This document shows positions 45,901 to 54,548 of a stretch of 64,000 bases of DNA, piece by piece. Under the pieces are notes generated by a model, which was not told the DNA's origin, made no database searches, and worked only from the letters and a program-made list of their open reading frames with translations. The DNA comes from Mucilaginibacter frigoritolerans (lineage in GTDB: Bacteria; Bacteroidota; Bacteroidia; Sphingobacteriales; Sphingobacteriaceae): assembly GCF_007830615.1 (NCBI RefSeq), contig NZ_VLLI01000011.1:171084-235083 (forward strand). Reading direction: 5' to 3'. The translations under genes were made by a program, and so were the position numbers. Numbering within the stretch: position 1 is the first letter of the stretch; every line of letters starts with the position of its first letter.

Positions 45901-46131
45901 CAGATCGTAAAGCGTGAGTGTAAGGCTTGGGAAATGTTTAAAGAACGATAAGCCCGTACCTGAAAACTGTAATTGCCCGTTGATGCTACCATTGGCCCAC
46001 TGTTTTATTTTAGTACTAACCGTTTGCGGAAACAGGTAGGGCAAAGCAAATAGCAGGAGCAACAAACTAGCTGTAGTAATGGCTGCGATTTTTACTGCTT
46101 TTAATAATTTATGGGTGACTGATGAGCTCAT
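42997..46131 (-). CDS. AsmA-family protein, 1044 aa
   Basis: A large envelope protein with one N-terminal membrane helix (ITTASLLLLLFALPYLF, about residues 15-31) followed by about 1000 residues of repetitive beta strands. Landmarks are INGQLQFSGTGLSFFKHFPSLTLTLYDLS near the N-terminus and GFRLKFDGQVSFDNALNLHFRLGLP near the C-terminus, typical of the AsmA/TamB-like bridge proteins. It ends in an acidic tail (DELKETEDNDPGR). Family members are thought to carry phospholipids between the membranes. It appears monocistronic. Confidence 0.82.
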   Translation of the reverse strand: MSSSVTHKLLKAVKIAAITTASLLLLLFALPYLFPQTVSTKIKQWANGSINGQLQFSGTGLSFFKHFPSLTLTLYDLSLKGSAPFQNDTLIAAKEVSFGIDLSSVFEKKITINKIFLNQAFINIQADTAGHVNYNVYKPKSASTTSPADTSSASLGINQILIENSRLVYNDRSLPMQFIARGINYTGKGDLSKDVFDLYTHTEMASVDFYYNNNAYVLGKKVNADLITKINTKSLAFVFQKNDLLINQLPVKFIGKFAFLKNGYDMDFKINSNESSLHDMLTALPPSYLKWLEKTEVNGIGNLQLELAGKYIAADSIMPDLNLKVNVRNGYINNEKSPVPISNLYVNFETKLPGLDPDSLQVNLDSLYFNMGKDYFSSIIRVKGVKKPDIYAKVNTEIDLEKWNNAFGVKPVKLKGRYSLHLLASGKYATGIKRIGIRKVDTVITSIPKFSLKSSFTNGYFKYASLPEALQDISFNVNAECPDNNYEHATFEIQNLNAKALDNYIKGNFKISAAPGDPMDAALDARFNLADIKKFYPLDAGYTISGMLLANMQIKGKYVPAKHVFPVTTANINLKNGSIQTKYYPHSIQNIQVNTQITNSNGSLKGLKVVIKPASFVFEDKPFSVSAYLNDFSNLQYNIQSQGTLDVGKIYQVFAIKGYGVKGLVTTHLSLKGKQSDAIAGRYDKLSNSGSMQVNDIALSSELFPKPFIIKNGTFSFNQDKMQFDAFKATYGKSTIILNGALSNVIGYATKPGSVLNGDFNFSSPSIIADDFMAFANTSPTETGKAGPGPSGVIMVPKNLNLNFTADVKKIKYNGLELKDAKGQMTINNGNIILKQTGFTLIGTPVSMDATYASSSPTKATFDYHINAQNFDVKKAYQQIKLFRDMATSAKNAEGLISLDYKLAGRLNSDMKPVYPSLTGGGVLSVEKVKLKGFKLFSAVGSKTDHKGIDSGDVSKVNIETTVANNIITIKQTKMRMAGFRLKFDGQVSFDNALNLHFRLGLPPLGILGIPMTITGTETKPIIHLGRGKQGDELKETEDNDPGR

Positions 46132-46281
46132 ACGAGGAAATTGAACGGCAAAAGGGGATTGTTAAAAATTTATCAAAAGAAGTAATTAGGCGTAGCGAAA
46201 ATAAGGAAACCAGTAACAACATTTATACAAAATGTTATAATTTAACAGAAATTTAAAATAATTGCATTGATTTTCAAGCCA

Positions 46282-46321
46282 ATAGCCCAGGACGCAGGTA
46301 TTAAATACCTGGCTATTTTTT
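46282..46321. terminator. Hairpin at the 3' end of the START-domain gene
   Basis: ATAGCCCAGG (46282-46291) pairs with CCTGGCTAT (46308-46316) with one bulge; CAGGTAT/ATACCTG forms a nested alternative. T tract is on the plus strand, so orientation is ambiguous. Confidence 0.4.
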
Positions 46322-46921
46322 ATACTTTATTCTCAGCAGCTCTTTTAGCTTCACAAATGAATTGTACGGGCCAATAGCTAAAGTAGCATTAACCAGCCAA
46401 ACGGGGATACTGCCTCCGGGGTCAACGCTGAAAGTATAATCGACCTTTAGTTTATTGTTGGGTAATTGTGTTACTTTCCAGGTTGCCAATGAGTAAGGTA
46501 CTCTAATGTAGTTGTTGTTTTTAGGCAAGTAACCCGGAAGACTTTTAGCTTGTACATTTAAAATATCCGGTGTATCATTAATATTAAGCTCTACAATAAG
46601 ATCGCGGTCTTTTATTGGCCAGGGTAAGCGCGATTCGGTGTAATAAATAATCCTTTCGGGACTTATTGTTTTTAAGATGGTTGATTTCTTGTTCGAAAAA
46701 ACCCAATCATTATAATTAGGAATGTCTTGCAGGGTATTGATCAATTGCTCCTTAGTGGCATCCAACTCGCAAACAACCCTTAGCTCTTTTAAGTTGCCTA
46801 CCGGCGATTTTTTTATATAGACCTCAATTCCATTTTCATTTCTTTTGAGTTCCCAGTTATCCTGCGCCCTGGCGGATAAAAGACAAAATGCCAGTAAACT
46901 AAAAAGAACTAATTTTTTCAT
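46313..46921 (-). CDS. Exported START-domain protein
   Basis: A 202-aa lipid-binding-fold protein. The signal peptide ends LLSARAQ. The START/SRPBCC pattern is clear: NWELKRNENGIEVYIKK at the beginning, LPWPIKDRDLIVELNIN in the middle and KVDYTFSVDPGGSIPVWLVN followed by the long C-terminal helix. START domains bind lipids or sterols in a cavity; the ligand here is unknown. It is next to the AsmA gene, same strand, separated by 181 bp, which may reflect shared envelope lipid traffic (inference). Confidence 0.82.
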   Translation of the reverse strand: MKKLVLFSLLAFCLLSARAQDNWELKRNENGIEVYIKKSPVGNLKELRVVCELDATKEQLINTLQDIPNYNDWVFSNKKSTILKTISPERIIYYTESRLPWPIKDRDLIVELNINDTPDILNVQAKSLPGYLPKNNNYIRVPYSLATWKVTQLPNNKLKVDYTFSVDPGGSIPVWLVNATLAIGPYNSFVKLKELLRIKYKK

Positions 46922-47409
46922 GCAATAGTATGATAAACAGAATAAAATGAAAATTGGCCCTTTCTCTTTATCATTAAAAAGTCATATAACGCATGGCCTT
47001 AAATTAAATTATTCCCAAACGTTACTTAATGATAATTTATCTCATTTTTAATTTACAGGTTAAACATGCTAAACTAATTTAAACTTAATGTTGCCTTTAT
47101 GTTTCTATATAAAATTTGAAGCATTAAAATGCTGTTTCAGACATATACTCACTTAAATCAGACATAAAATATTTAATATGGTTTATTATATTGGTTAAAA
47201 TTACCGATATTAACGCAAAAAACAGTTTCTACCGGCTGTTATCTACCGAACAATTTAACCGGATTGGTGTTACCCCTTCTTTAGCTTGGGTATGCTTTTA
47301 GCATTCACGGAATTAATGTTGTTGATTTATTTTGAGAACATCATTAAATCAATAAACTTTCCTGCTTGACAATAAATGATAATGTGCACTAAAAATATAC
47401 GTAACATTT
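46922..47409. other. 488-bp AT-rich intergenic region
   Basis: Separates the divergent START and surface-protein genes. I see no ORF of substance. TTGACAATAAATGAT at about 47368 resembles a promoter upstream element but no clear TAnnTTTG follows at the expected spacing. The surface-protein gene probably has a long leader with regulatory sites here. Confidence 0.4.
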
Positions 47410-50400
47410 ATGAGGATCCGGTTACTCATCTGCCTTCTTCTATTCATATTTGCATACAACGGGTATGGTCAGTGTACGCTTAATGTGGTGCTTTCTCAGC
47501 CTTCGGTTGGTATTTGTGCAGGTAATGTAGCCACTTTATCAGCAAATGGCGGTGATACTTATACCTGGTACAATGCCGCCAGTGGAGGAAGCGTAGTAGG
47601 AACGGGCCAAACCTTTACAACACCTGTACTAAACAATACCACAACCTATTATGTAGTGGTATCATTAAGTGGCTGTACAAGTGTCCCTTTGCCGGTAACT
47701 GCCATTGTAACACCCTTTCCGCAAGCACCAACTGCTAATGCCGTTTCCATTTGTTATGGTTCAACCGCCAATTTACATGCCAGCGGATCATCAGACATTT
47801 TTAACTGGTATACTACACCAACAGGTGGTACCTCATTAATTTCAAGTCCTGATTATACCACCCCGCCTTTAACAGCAAGCGCCACCTATTATGTAGAAAA
47901 CACTTCAAACGGCTGCGAAAGTCCACGGACAGCGGTTAGTGTAACCGTAAACGCAATTCCTGCTGCTCCGGCTACACAGGATGTTACCATTTGTTATGGA
48001 ACCAATGCTTCATTAACAGCAAGCGGCTCAACAGGCACTTATCAATGGTTTGATGCCCTGTCAGGAGGGAATTTTTTAGCGAGTGGCCCTACTTTTAACA
48101 CACCTGTTTTAAAAAACTCCACTACTTATTATGTTCAGGCAACAAATGGCGAATGCACCAGTACCCGAACACCAGTAAATGTTAATGTAACACCTCAGCT
48201 ATCCCCTCCGGCTGTTTCTGGGGCCATTATATGTTCAGGATCTGTTACTACGTTAACGGCAGTTTCCCAGGGCGGTACTTACCAGTGGTACAGCACGGCA
48301 TCCGGGGGGAATCCTTTAGCAACAACAGCCACTTTTACCACCCCGCCATTAACTGCAACCACCACTTACTATGTAGAAAATACTTTTGCAGGCTGTACCA
48401 GCCCAAGGGTTGCTGTAACTGTTACAGTGCTTGCCCCTACTCCTGCTCCAACCGCTTCCGGAACCAGTGTTTGTTCCGGGGGCCCGGCAACACTTACAGC
48501 AACTGGTACAGGCAGCAGCTATGCCTGGTATGATGCAGCCACCGGGGGTAATTTACTATCCTCATCACAGGTTTTCGTAACCCCGGCATTAACGGCCACC
48601 GTCACCTATTATGTAGAAACAACCGCTAATGACTGTACAAGCCCGAGAACCGCTGTAAGCGTAACCGTAAATTCAATACCTGCAGCGCCAACAGCTAATG
48701 GCACTTCTACCTGTCCTGGCACATCAGCCAATTTAACAGCTTCAGGTACCGGCACTATTCAGTGGTATGACGCCGCCACAGGGGGGACTTTACTTGCAAC
48801 AGGAGGATCTTATAATACACCGGCTTTAAGTAAAACCACTACCTATTATGTGCAAAGCACAAATGGGCAATGCATCAGTTCGCGAACGGCTGTAACGGTT
48901 ACCGTTCCTTCTGTAAGCCAGCCGCAGTTTCAATACCCTTCGGGCACTTTTTGTATTGCCGGGGCAAACCCATCGCCTGTTATTAATAATCCGGCAGGCG
49001 GAACTTTTTCCGCAACCCCTGCAGGGTTAGTTTTTGTAAGTAATACAACCGGACAAATCGATATTACAGCCAGTACACCGGGAAAATACACTATAAAGTT
49101 TACCGGTAATGATGTCTGCTCAACAGTCTCAACGGCTCCCGTTGCTATTGCCGCAGCAGCATTATCCCAGTTTTCATATAACGGCCCCTATTGCCAGGAT
49201 GATGTTAATCCGCTGCCCAATTATGTTACCGGGGCAAGCGGTGGCAATTTCAGTGCAACACCTGCGGGCCTGGTTTTTGTAAGCACAAGCACCGGGCAAA
49301 TTGATCTGGCTGCAAGTAGCCAAGGCAATTATACTGTAACCAATACCATTGCGGCAACCGGAGGTTGTCCATCAAGCACTGCTACAGCTAATGTTATTAT
49401 TTATCAAAGGGTAAATGTTAGTGCAGGTGCGGCGCAAACCGTACTAACGGGTTCTGTTGTTCAGTTAGCGGGCAGCATTACGGGCGGCACCACCAGCGGA
49501 CAATGGACTGGCGGTACCGGATCTTTCTCAAATCCAACATCCCCGACTTCCACCTATACCCCCGGCCCAGGTGAAACATCTGCTACGCTCACCTTAACAT
49601 CTGCTGATCCTACGGGTCCATGCGGGCCAAAATCAAGCCAGGTGATTATTACTTTTGATAATTCATTAAATGCACCTACAGCAACAGGAACAAATGTTTG
49701 CCCGGGAAGCAGTGCCACTTTAACAGCAAGTGCAACAACAGGCACATTGCAATGGTTTAATGCAGCAACCGGAGGTACGTTATTAGCAACCGGTTCTATT
49801 TATACCACTCCGCCACTCAACATCACTGCTACTTATTATGTACAAGCAGTAAGCAATGGTATTGCCAGTAACAGAACTGCAGTTACCGTAACTGTAAATA
49901 CTATCCCAACAGCACCTGTTGTAACAAATAGCATAGCATGTTCGGGTAGCACAACAACATTAACAGCAGGCGGATCTACAGGCGTTTATGAATGGTACGA
50001 TGCCCCCACCGGCGGTAATCTTATTTTTACCGGTAGCAGTTACGTAACCCCGGTATTAACTGTTAACACAACTTATTATGTACAGGCAAACAACAATGGC
50101 TGTATAAGCCCGCGCACTCAGGTTAATGTTTCGGTTACACCCGTACCTGATATTACCAGCGGTGCAACGCAAAATATTTGCAGCGGTAACGCATTAAACT
50201 ATACCATTACCGCCAGTATGCCAAACGCTACATTTTTATGGAGCCGCGCTGCTATTGCCGGAATAAGTAATGCAGCGGTTACCAGCCAAACATCGGGCAC
50301 TATTACCGAAACCCTTATCAATACCACCGGTCACTTAATAAATGTAACCTATGTTATTACTGCATTTAATGGCAGTTGCCCGGGGCCATCCCTTAACTAT

Positions 50401-52245
50401 GTAGTTACGGTTTATCCAATACCTGTGGTAACCAGTCCACCAACATATACTATTTGTGATTATAGCGTGGTTAATTACACCGTTACCTTCAACACGCCGG
50501 GGACTACCTTTGCCTGGAGCCGTGCTGCCGTTAATGGCATAAGCAATGCAGCAGTATCCGGGCAAACATCGCCTACTATAAGAGAAGCCTTGTATAACAC
50601 TACCAATGCTCCGATTGATGTTACTTATGTTATTACCTCACAAACCAGTACCTGTACGGGGGTAACATTTAATTTGGTGGTCACCGTAAATCCAAATGCG
50701 GCAATCAGCAGTGATGTATCGCAAAACGCATGTAGCGGATCTGTCTTTAGCTATACTATTCAGTCAAATATCCCATCTGCAACATTTACCTGGAGCAGGG
50801 ATGCTACAGCCGGTATCAGTAACGCACCTGTATCCAACCAAACGTCAGGCACTATAAGCGAAACGCTAATAAACACCACCAATGCGCCTATAAGGGTAGT
50901 TTATAATGTTATTCCTACAGCTTTTGGCTGCGAAGGCACACCATTTCAGTACGGCGTTATTGTAAACCCACCTCCGGCTACTCCGGTTGCTACCAGCAAT
51001 TCACCGGTTTGTATTGATGGCAGCATTAACTTAAGTACCGATGCTGTACAAGATGCGACTTACCAATGGACGGGCCCTAATGGATTTAATTCAACAGCAC
51101 AAAGTCCATCATTCGACAATATAACCCAGGCAAATGCAGGAGTTTACAGCGTGGTGGTATCTGTAAACGGTTGTCCCAGCCAGCCAGGTACCGTTAACGT
51201 TGTTATTGATCTACCCCCCATTGCCAATGCGGGACCCGACCAATTAGTATGCGCAACTACTCCGTCGGTGCAATTGGCCGGGGTCATCACAGGTGGTAAC
51301 ACCACAGGGATTTGGTCAACCGCCGGAACGGGAACTTTCAGTCCGTCAAATACGGCATTAAATGCGCAATATATTCCATCACCTGCAGATACCACCGCAG
51401 GCTCGGTTACGCTTACCTTAACATCCACTGGTAATTGTAATACATCCGCGTCAAGCATGACTATAAAATTCGGTCCATCACCCGCCACAATTGCGGGTCC
51501 AAATCAAACGGTTTGTTCCCAGACAAATACGGTACAATTGGCCGGACAGCTTTTAATTGGCGGAGGTGCACAGTGGAGCTCATCCGGAACCGGGTTTTTC
51601 AGCCCATCAGATACTAAACCTGATGCGATTTATATTCCATCGGCACAGGATATCAAAAATGGTTCGGTAGAATTAACATTAAGGGCAACAGGTGCCTCCA
51701 GTTGTTTTATTGCGACGAACAGTTTAAAGGTGGATTTCTCTCCACCACCAACTGTTAATGCCGGGGGTACCAGGTACGTTTTAAAAGGGTATACCATTAC
51801 ACTAGATCCGGTAGTGAGCGAAAGCGATGTAACTTATTTGTGGATACCCGATGTTGACATCAGCAATACCAGTATAAAAAACCCGGTAATTACCGGGGAT
51901 ATTGACCGCACCTATACTTTAACCGTAACCGATAGCAAAGGATGCGTAACTTCTGATGTAGTTTCTATCATTGTATCGCCCAAATTAGTTGTCCCCAATA
52001 CATTTACGCCAAATGCTGACGGAATAAATGATTACTGGGACATTGTAGGACTTGAAGCCTACGAACATGCAACGGTTGACATATTTACCCGGTGGGGACA
52101 AAAAGTTTATCACTCCATAGGATACGACAAACCCTGGGATGGAACCTTCAACAATGGTCGGTTACCTGTTGGGGTATACTATTACGTTATTGACACCAAA
52201 GTTAACGGGCAAATACTATCAGGCTATATCACGCTGATCCGGTAA
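47410..52245 (+). CDS. Giant Ig-repeat surface protein with T9SS type B sorting domain
   Basis: A 1611-aa secreted protein. Signal peptide MRIRLLICLLLFIFAYNGYG, then six about 79-residue Ig-like repeats (residues about 34-503), each with WYDAATGG- and TYYV-type motifs and a CTSPRTAV-like end. Two SGTFCIAG/GLVFVS-type modules follow, then a GSV-QLAG module, two more Ig repeats (about 757-911), and three NICSGN/WSRAA/TETLINTT PKD-like modules (914-1187). Further Ig and GPDQ/QLAG modules come next. The C-terminal 90 residues (PNTFTPNADGINDYWDI to VYYYVIDT) are the gliding-motility-associated CHU_C domain, the type B T9SS signal. Likely an adhesin. The T9SS regulator porX is also in this window. 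Confidence 0.9.
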   Translation: MRIRLLICLLLFIFAYNGYGQCTLNVVLSQPSVGICAGNVATLSANGGDTYTWYNAASGGSVVGTGQTFTTPVLNNTTTYYVVVSLSGCTSVPLPVTAIVTPFPQAPTANAVSICYGSTANLHASGSSDIFNWYTTPTGGTSLISSPDYTTPPLTASATYYVENTSNGCESPRTAVSVTVNAIPAAPATQDVTICYGTNASLTASGSTGTYQWFDALSGGNFLASGPTFNTPVLKNSTTYYVQATNGECTSTRTPVNVNVTPQLSPPAVSGAIICSGSVTTLTAVSQGGTYQWYSTASGGNPLATTATFTTPPLTATTTYYVENTFAGCTSPRVAVTVTVLAPTPAPTASGTSVCSGGPATLTATGTGSSYAWYDAATGGNLLSSSQVFVTPALTATVTYYVETTANDCTSPRTAVSVTVNSIPAAPTANGTSTCPGTSANLTASGTGTIQWYDAATGGTLLATGGSYNTPALSKTTTYYVQSTNGQCISSRTAVTVTVPSVSQPQFQYPSGTFCIAGANPSPVINNPAGGTFSATPAGLVFVSNTTGQIDITASTPGKYTIKFTGNDVCSTVSTAPVAIAAAALSQFSYNGPYCQDDVNPLPNYVTGASGGNFSATPAGLVFVSTSTGQIDLAASSQGNYTVTNTIAATGGCPSSTATANVIIYQRVNVSAGAAQTVLTGSVVQLAGSITGGTTSGQWTGGTGSFSNPTSPTSTYTPGPGETSATLTLTSADPTGPCGPKSSQVIITFDNSLNAPTATGTNVCPGSSATLTASATTGTLQWFNAATGGTLLATGSIYTTPPLNITATYYVQAVSNGIASNRTAVTVTVNTIPTAPVVTNSIACSGSTTTLTAGGSTGVYEWYDAPTGGNLIFTGSSYVTPVLTVNTTYYVQANNNGCISPRTQVNVSVTPVPDITSGATQNICSGNALNYTITASMPNATFLWSRAAIAGISNAAVTSQTSGTITETLINTTGHLINVTYVITAFNGSCPGPSLNYVVTVYPIPVVTSPPTYTICDYSVVNYTVTFNTPGTTFAWSRAAVNGISNAAVSGQTSPTIREALYNTTNAPIDVTYVITSQTSTCTGVTFNLVVTVNPNAAISSDVSQNACSGSVFSYTIQSNIPSATFTWSRDATAGISNAPVSNQTSGTISETLINTTNAPIRVVYNVIPTAFGCEGTPFQYGVIVNPPPATPVATSNSPVCIDGSINLSTDAVQDATYQWTGPNGFNSTAQSPSFDNITQANAGVYSVVVSVNGCPSQPGTVNVVIDLPPIANAGPDQLVCATTPSVQLAGVITGGNTTGIWSTAGTGTFSPSNTALNAQYIPSPADTTAGSVTLTLTSTGNCNTSASSMTIKFGPSPATIAGPNQTVCSQTNTVQLAGQLLIGGGAQWSSSGTGFFSPSDTKPDAIYIPSAQDIKNGSVELTLRATGASSCFIATNSLKVDFSPPPTVNAGGTRYVLKGYTITLDPVVSESDVTYLWIPDVDISNTSIKNPVITGDIDRTYTLTVTDSKGCVTSDVVSIIVSPKLVVPNTFTPNADGINDYWDIVGLEAYEHATVDIFTRWGQKVYHSIGYDKPWDGTFNNGRLPVGVYYYVIDTKVNGQILSGYITLIR
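47509..48918 (+). repeat. Six tandem about 237-bp repeats encoding Ig-like modules
   Basis: Successive units share TGGTATGATGC, GGGGGTAATTT and ACCTATTATGTAG-type blocks, but have diverged at the base level. Two further units are at about 49681-50145, separated by other modules, indicating repeat expansion followed by shuffling. Confidence 0.7.
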
Positions 52246-52259
52246 TATTTCAGGTTGAT

Positions 52260-53177
52260 TTACATAGATGGTTTTAATTTCTGAAACAATGTATCAAACC
52301 GGACCCAGTAAATATGGCAATCAGCCGGGCTTGTACCTTTCGAATAAAAAAGATATTTACCATCAGGCGTAACATATTCACCCCATCGATGAGCAACACC
52401 ATCATTAATTAAAGGGCCAAGACTAACGGGTTCCGTCCAGGTATTATCCGGCTTCCGGAAGCTGATGTCCAGTTCGCATTCAAATGTTTTGGTCTCTTTA
52501 GCACTTATAATCATGTAAGATTCATCACTGGCGATGTAAAAATCACCATCAAAGCCGGGCGTATTTATCGGCGGACCAAGACTCTGAATAACAGTATCTT
52601 TTGCCGACATGGTAAGTGTGCAAATATCATAAGTGCTAAAATCTTTTCTATCGCCCTGGTGCGCATTGCTTCCCACATAACAAACTCCACTTAGCGTAGG
52701 CATAAAATCATACAAACCGTAATCTTTCTCTAAATAAACAACCGGCTCCGTCCAACCTGTTTGCGTTCGTTTTGATTGCCAAACAAAAGCATGCTTGCCA
52801 TCGCCCTTGCCGCCTAAAAAATAAAGTGTTTTATTATCAGTTGAAAAAGTAGGCGCATAGTAAAATGCATTTAAAATAAATGGACCATTCCATTTGCCAT
52901 GTACGTATTTAAAGTATCTTACTTTTGAATTTTTATTGCTGAACCAGGTGGTATTGCTCGGATAATAAAACTCTTTGCCATCATCAGAAAATGCCACCCT
53001 GTCAAGCGGGAAGGTATCTCGTTGCGTTAGCAAATTACGGGCAAAAATTTGGGGCGTATCTGATGGTGGCTTCTGGCCCAGATAGGCATCCTTGCTCCTC
53101 CAAAATTTAGATTGTGCATGGAGACTGAAACTAAAACCAGCCACAAAAATGATTGATAAATAAAAAGGCCTGCTCAT
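52260..53177 (-). CDS. Exported PD40/WD40-like beta-propeller protein
   Basis: A 305-aa protein with signal peptide (SIIFVAGFSFSLHAQ). Repeated blades have the wording FSDDGKEFYYPS, FSTDNKTLYFLGG, IASDESYMIISAKE and VTPDGKYLFYSKG, the D-x-x-x-hydrophobic-hydrophobic-F/Y-S pattern of PD40 repeats, as in TolB-like propellers. It is predicted to be periplasmic or outer-membrane-associated. Convergent with the giant surface protein gene, 15 bp apart. No enzymatic motif is seen. Confidence 0.7.
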   Translation of the reverse strand: MSRPFYLSIIFVAGFSFSLHAQSKFWRSKDAYLGQKPPSDTPQIFARNLLTQRDTFPLDRVAFSDDGKEFYYPSNTTWFSNKNSKVRYFKYVHGKWNGPFILNAFYYAPTFSTDNKTLYFLGGKGDGKHAFVWQSKRTQTGWTEPVVYLEKDYGLYDFMPTLSGVCYVGSNAHQGDRKDFSTYDICTLTMSAKDTVIQSLGPPINTPGFDGDFYIASDESYMIISAKETKTFECELDISFRKPDNTWTEPVSLGPLINDGVAHRWGEYVTPDGKYLFYSKGTSPADCHIYWVRFDTLFQKLKPSM

Positions 53178-53356
53178 ACTTTTTTAAGTTAAGTGGAATC
53201 AATGCTCCATCAAACTTAATGTAACTGTATATACCGCGCCAATTCAAATCCAGTTCAAGTTTGTTCAAAATATATATCACTGGGCCGGTGATAACAACAG
53301 ACAGGTAGAAATATTAAAGAATCTTTATTTCTGAGCTATTTGATTTATGAAATAAT

Positions 53357-53390
53357 AAAAGCGCCCGGACAAATAATCCAGGCGCTTTTT
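53357..53390. terminator. Terminator of the sulfatase locus
   Basis: AAAAGCGCC (53357-53365) and GGCGCTTTT (53381-53389) with an extra GG/CC inside pair around AT-rich loop; A- and T-rich flanks let it work both ways. It lies seven bases after the FGE stop. Confidence 0.75.
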
Positions 53391-53396
53391 ACAAAC

Positions 53397-54539
53397 TTAA
53401 TCCTGCACACACCTGAATCCAAGGTGTTCCATTCCACTGTCTTCTGTGCTTTTCATACGTCGTGCTACACGGTAGCCCGTGCAATAACTTTCATTACATA
53501 AAAATGAACCTCCACGCACGACCCTTTTTTTGGCATACGGTTCATCCGGATCATAACTGTTTGCCGGGCCCTTTGGGTTACTGACGCCGCCTGGTTTATT
53601 TATGGATTGATAGTAGGTATTGTTATAATAATCTGCACACCATTCCCAAACATTGCCAGCCATGTCATACAAACCATAACCATTGGGTGCAAATGAGGCT
53701 ACCGGGGCCAGACCGTAAAATTTGTCCTTCACGGTATTTTTATCAGGGAAATGCCCCTGCCATGTGTTGGCTTTGGGCTTACCCACATCAACCTGTTCAT
53801 TACCCCAGGGATAAATTTTGTTTTGTAAACCACCCCTAGCTGCCCATTCCCATTCGGCTTCTGTTGGCAACCGTTTACCTGCCCATTTGCAATAAGCTAC
53901 TGCATCATACCATGATATATGCACCACAGGGTAATTATCTTTCCCTTTAATGTTACTATCCGGCCCATGCGGGTGTTTCCAGCTTGCGCCTGCTTTCCAG
54001 GCCCACCATTGGGTATAATCATTCAGGTCAACCGCGCCTTTGGGTGGATCAAACACCAATGATGCGGCAACCAGTAAACTATCGGCGGGCTTGGCAGTGC
54101 CTGGGGGCAATTGTTTTTTCAATTCGTTCCAGTCGGGTTTACGCTCGGCAGTTGTAATATACCCGGTGGCGTGCACAAAGCGGGCAAACTGAGCATTGGT
54201 AACCGCCGTAGTATCCATCCAAAAACCGTTAACATTAACTTTATGCTTGGGATATTCGTCATCCAATGCTTGTTTGTTATCTGCACCCATCATAAATGTA
54301 CCGGCCTTTATCCATACCATTCCTTTGTGCGCATCATTTACCTTCAAATCAGGAACAATGACCGGGTTTGTATGAAGCACTGCAAATCTTTTTGGGATAT
54401 TGGATTCGCAGCAGATTGCTTTTTTTGCGCCGCAAACAACTGCCGGTATCTTAACAATACCGGCAGTTGTTTGAGCATTTTGCGTACAGCTGCAAAAAAT
54501 AATCAGCAATAGGAATAGAAACGAAAGCTGCCTTATCAT
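53397..54539 (-). CDS. Formylglycine-generating enzyme (SUMF1 family), lipoprotein
   Basis: Oxidises the active-site Cys of sulfatases to formylglycine. A lipobox (IIFCSC) makes it a lipoprotein. The domain begins HKGMVWIKAGTFMMGADNKQ and shows DEYPKHKVNVNGFWMD and WYDAVAYCKWAGKRLPTEAEWEWAARGG, then NVWEWCADYY. GGSFLCNESYCTGYRVA retains the two cysteines (C-x4-C) that are the copper-dependent catalytic pair in FGE. The last segment is EHLGFRCVQD. The sulfatase gene lies nine bases upstream, a direct substrate-enzyme pairing. Periplasmic location makes sense because the sulfatase is also exported. Confidence 0.92.
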   Translation of the reverse strand: MIRQLSFLFLLLIIFCSCTQNAQTTAGIVKIPAVVCGAKKAICCESNIPKRFAVLHTNPVIVPDLKVNDAHKGMVWIKAGTFMMGADNKQALDDEYPKHKVNVNGFWMDTTAVTNAQFARFVHATGYITTAERKPDWNELKKQLPPGTAKPADSLLVAASLVFDPPKGAVDLNDYTQWWAWKAGASWKHPHGPDSNIKGKDNYPVVHISWYDAVAYCKWAGKRLPTEAEWEWAARGGLQNKIYPWGNEQVDVGKPKANTWQGHFPDKNTVKDKFYGLAPVASFAPNGYGLYDMAGNVWEWCADYYNNTYYQSINKPGGVSNPKGPANSYDPDEPYAKKRVVRGGSFLCNESYCTGYRVARRMKSTEDSGMEHLGFRCVQD

Positions 54540-54548
54540 AATACTTTA

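Noticed and set aside
47509..48918. Regular repeats that could suggest CRISPR or a tandem satellite
   Set aside because: Unit is about 237 bp, in frame, and encodes Ig-like domains; there are no short identical repeats with unique spacers.
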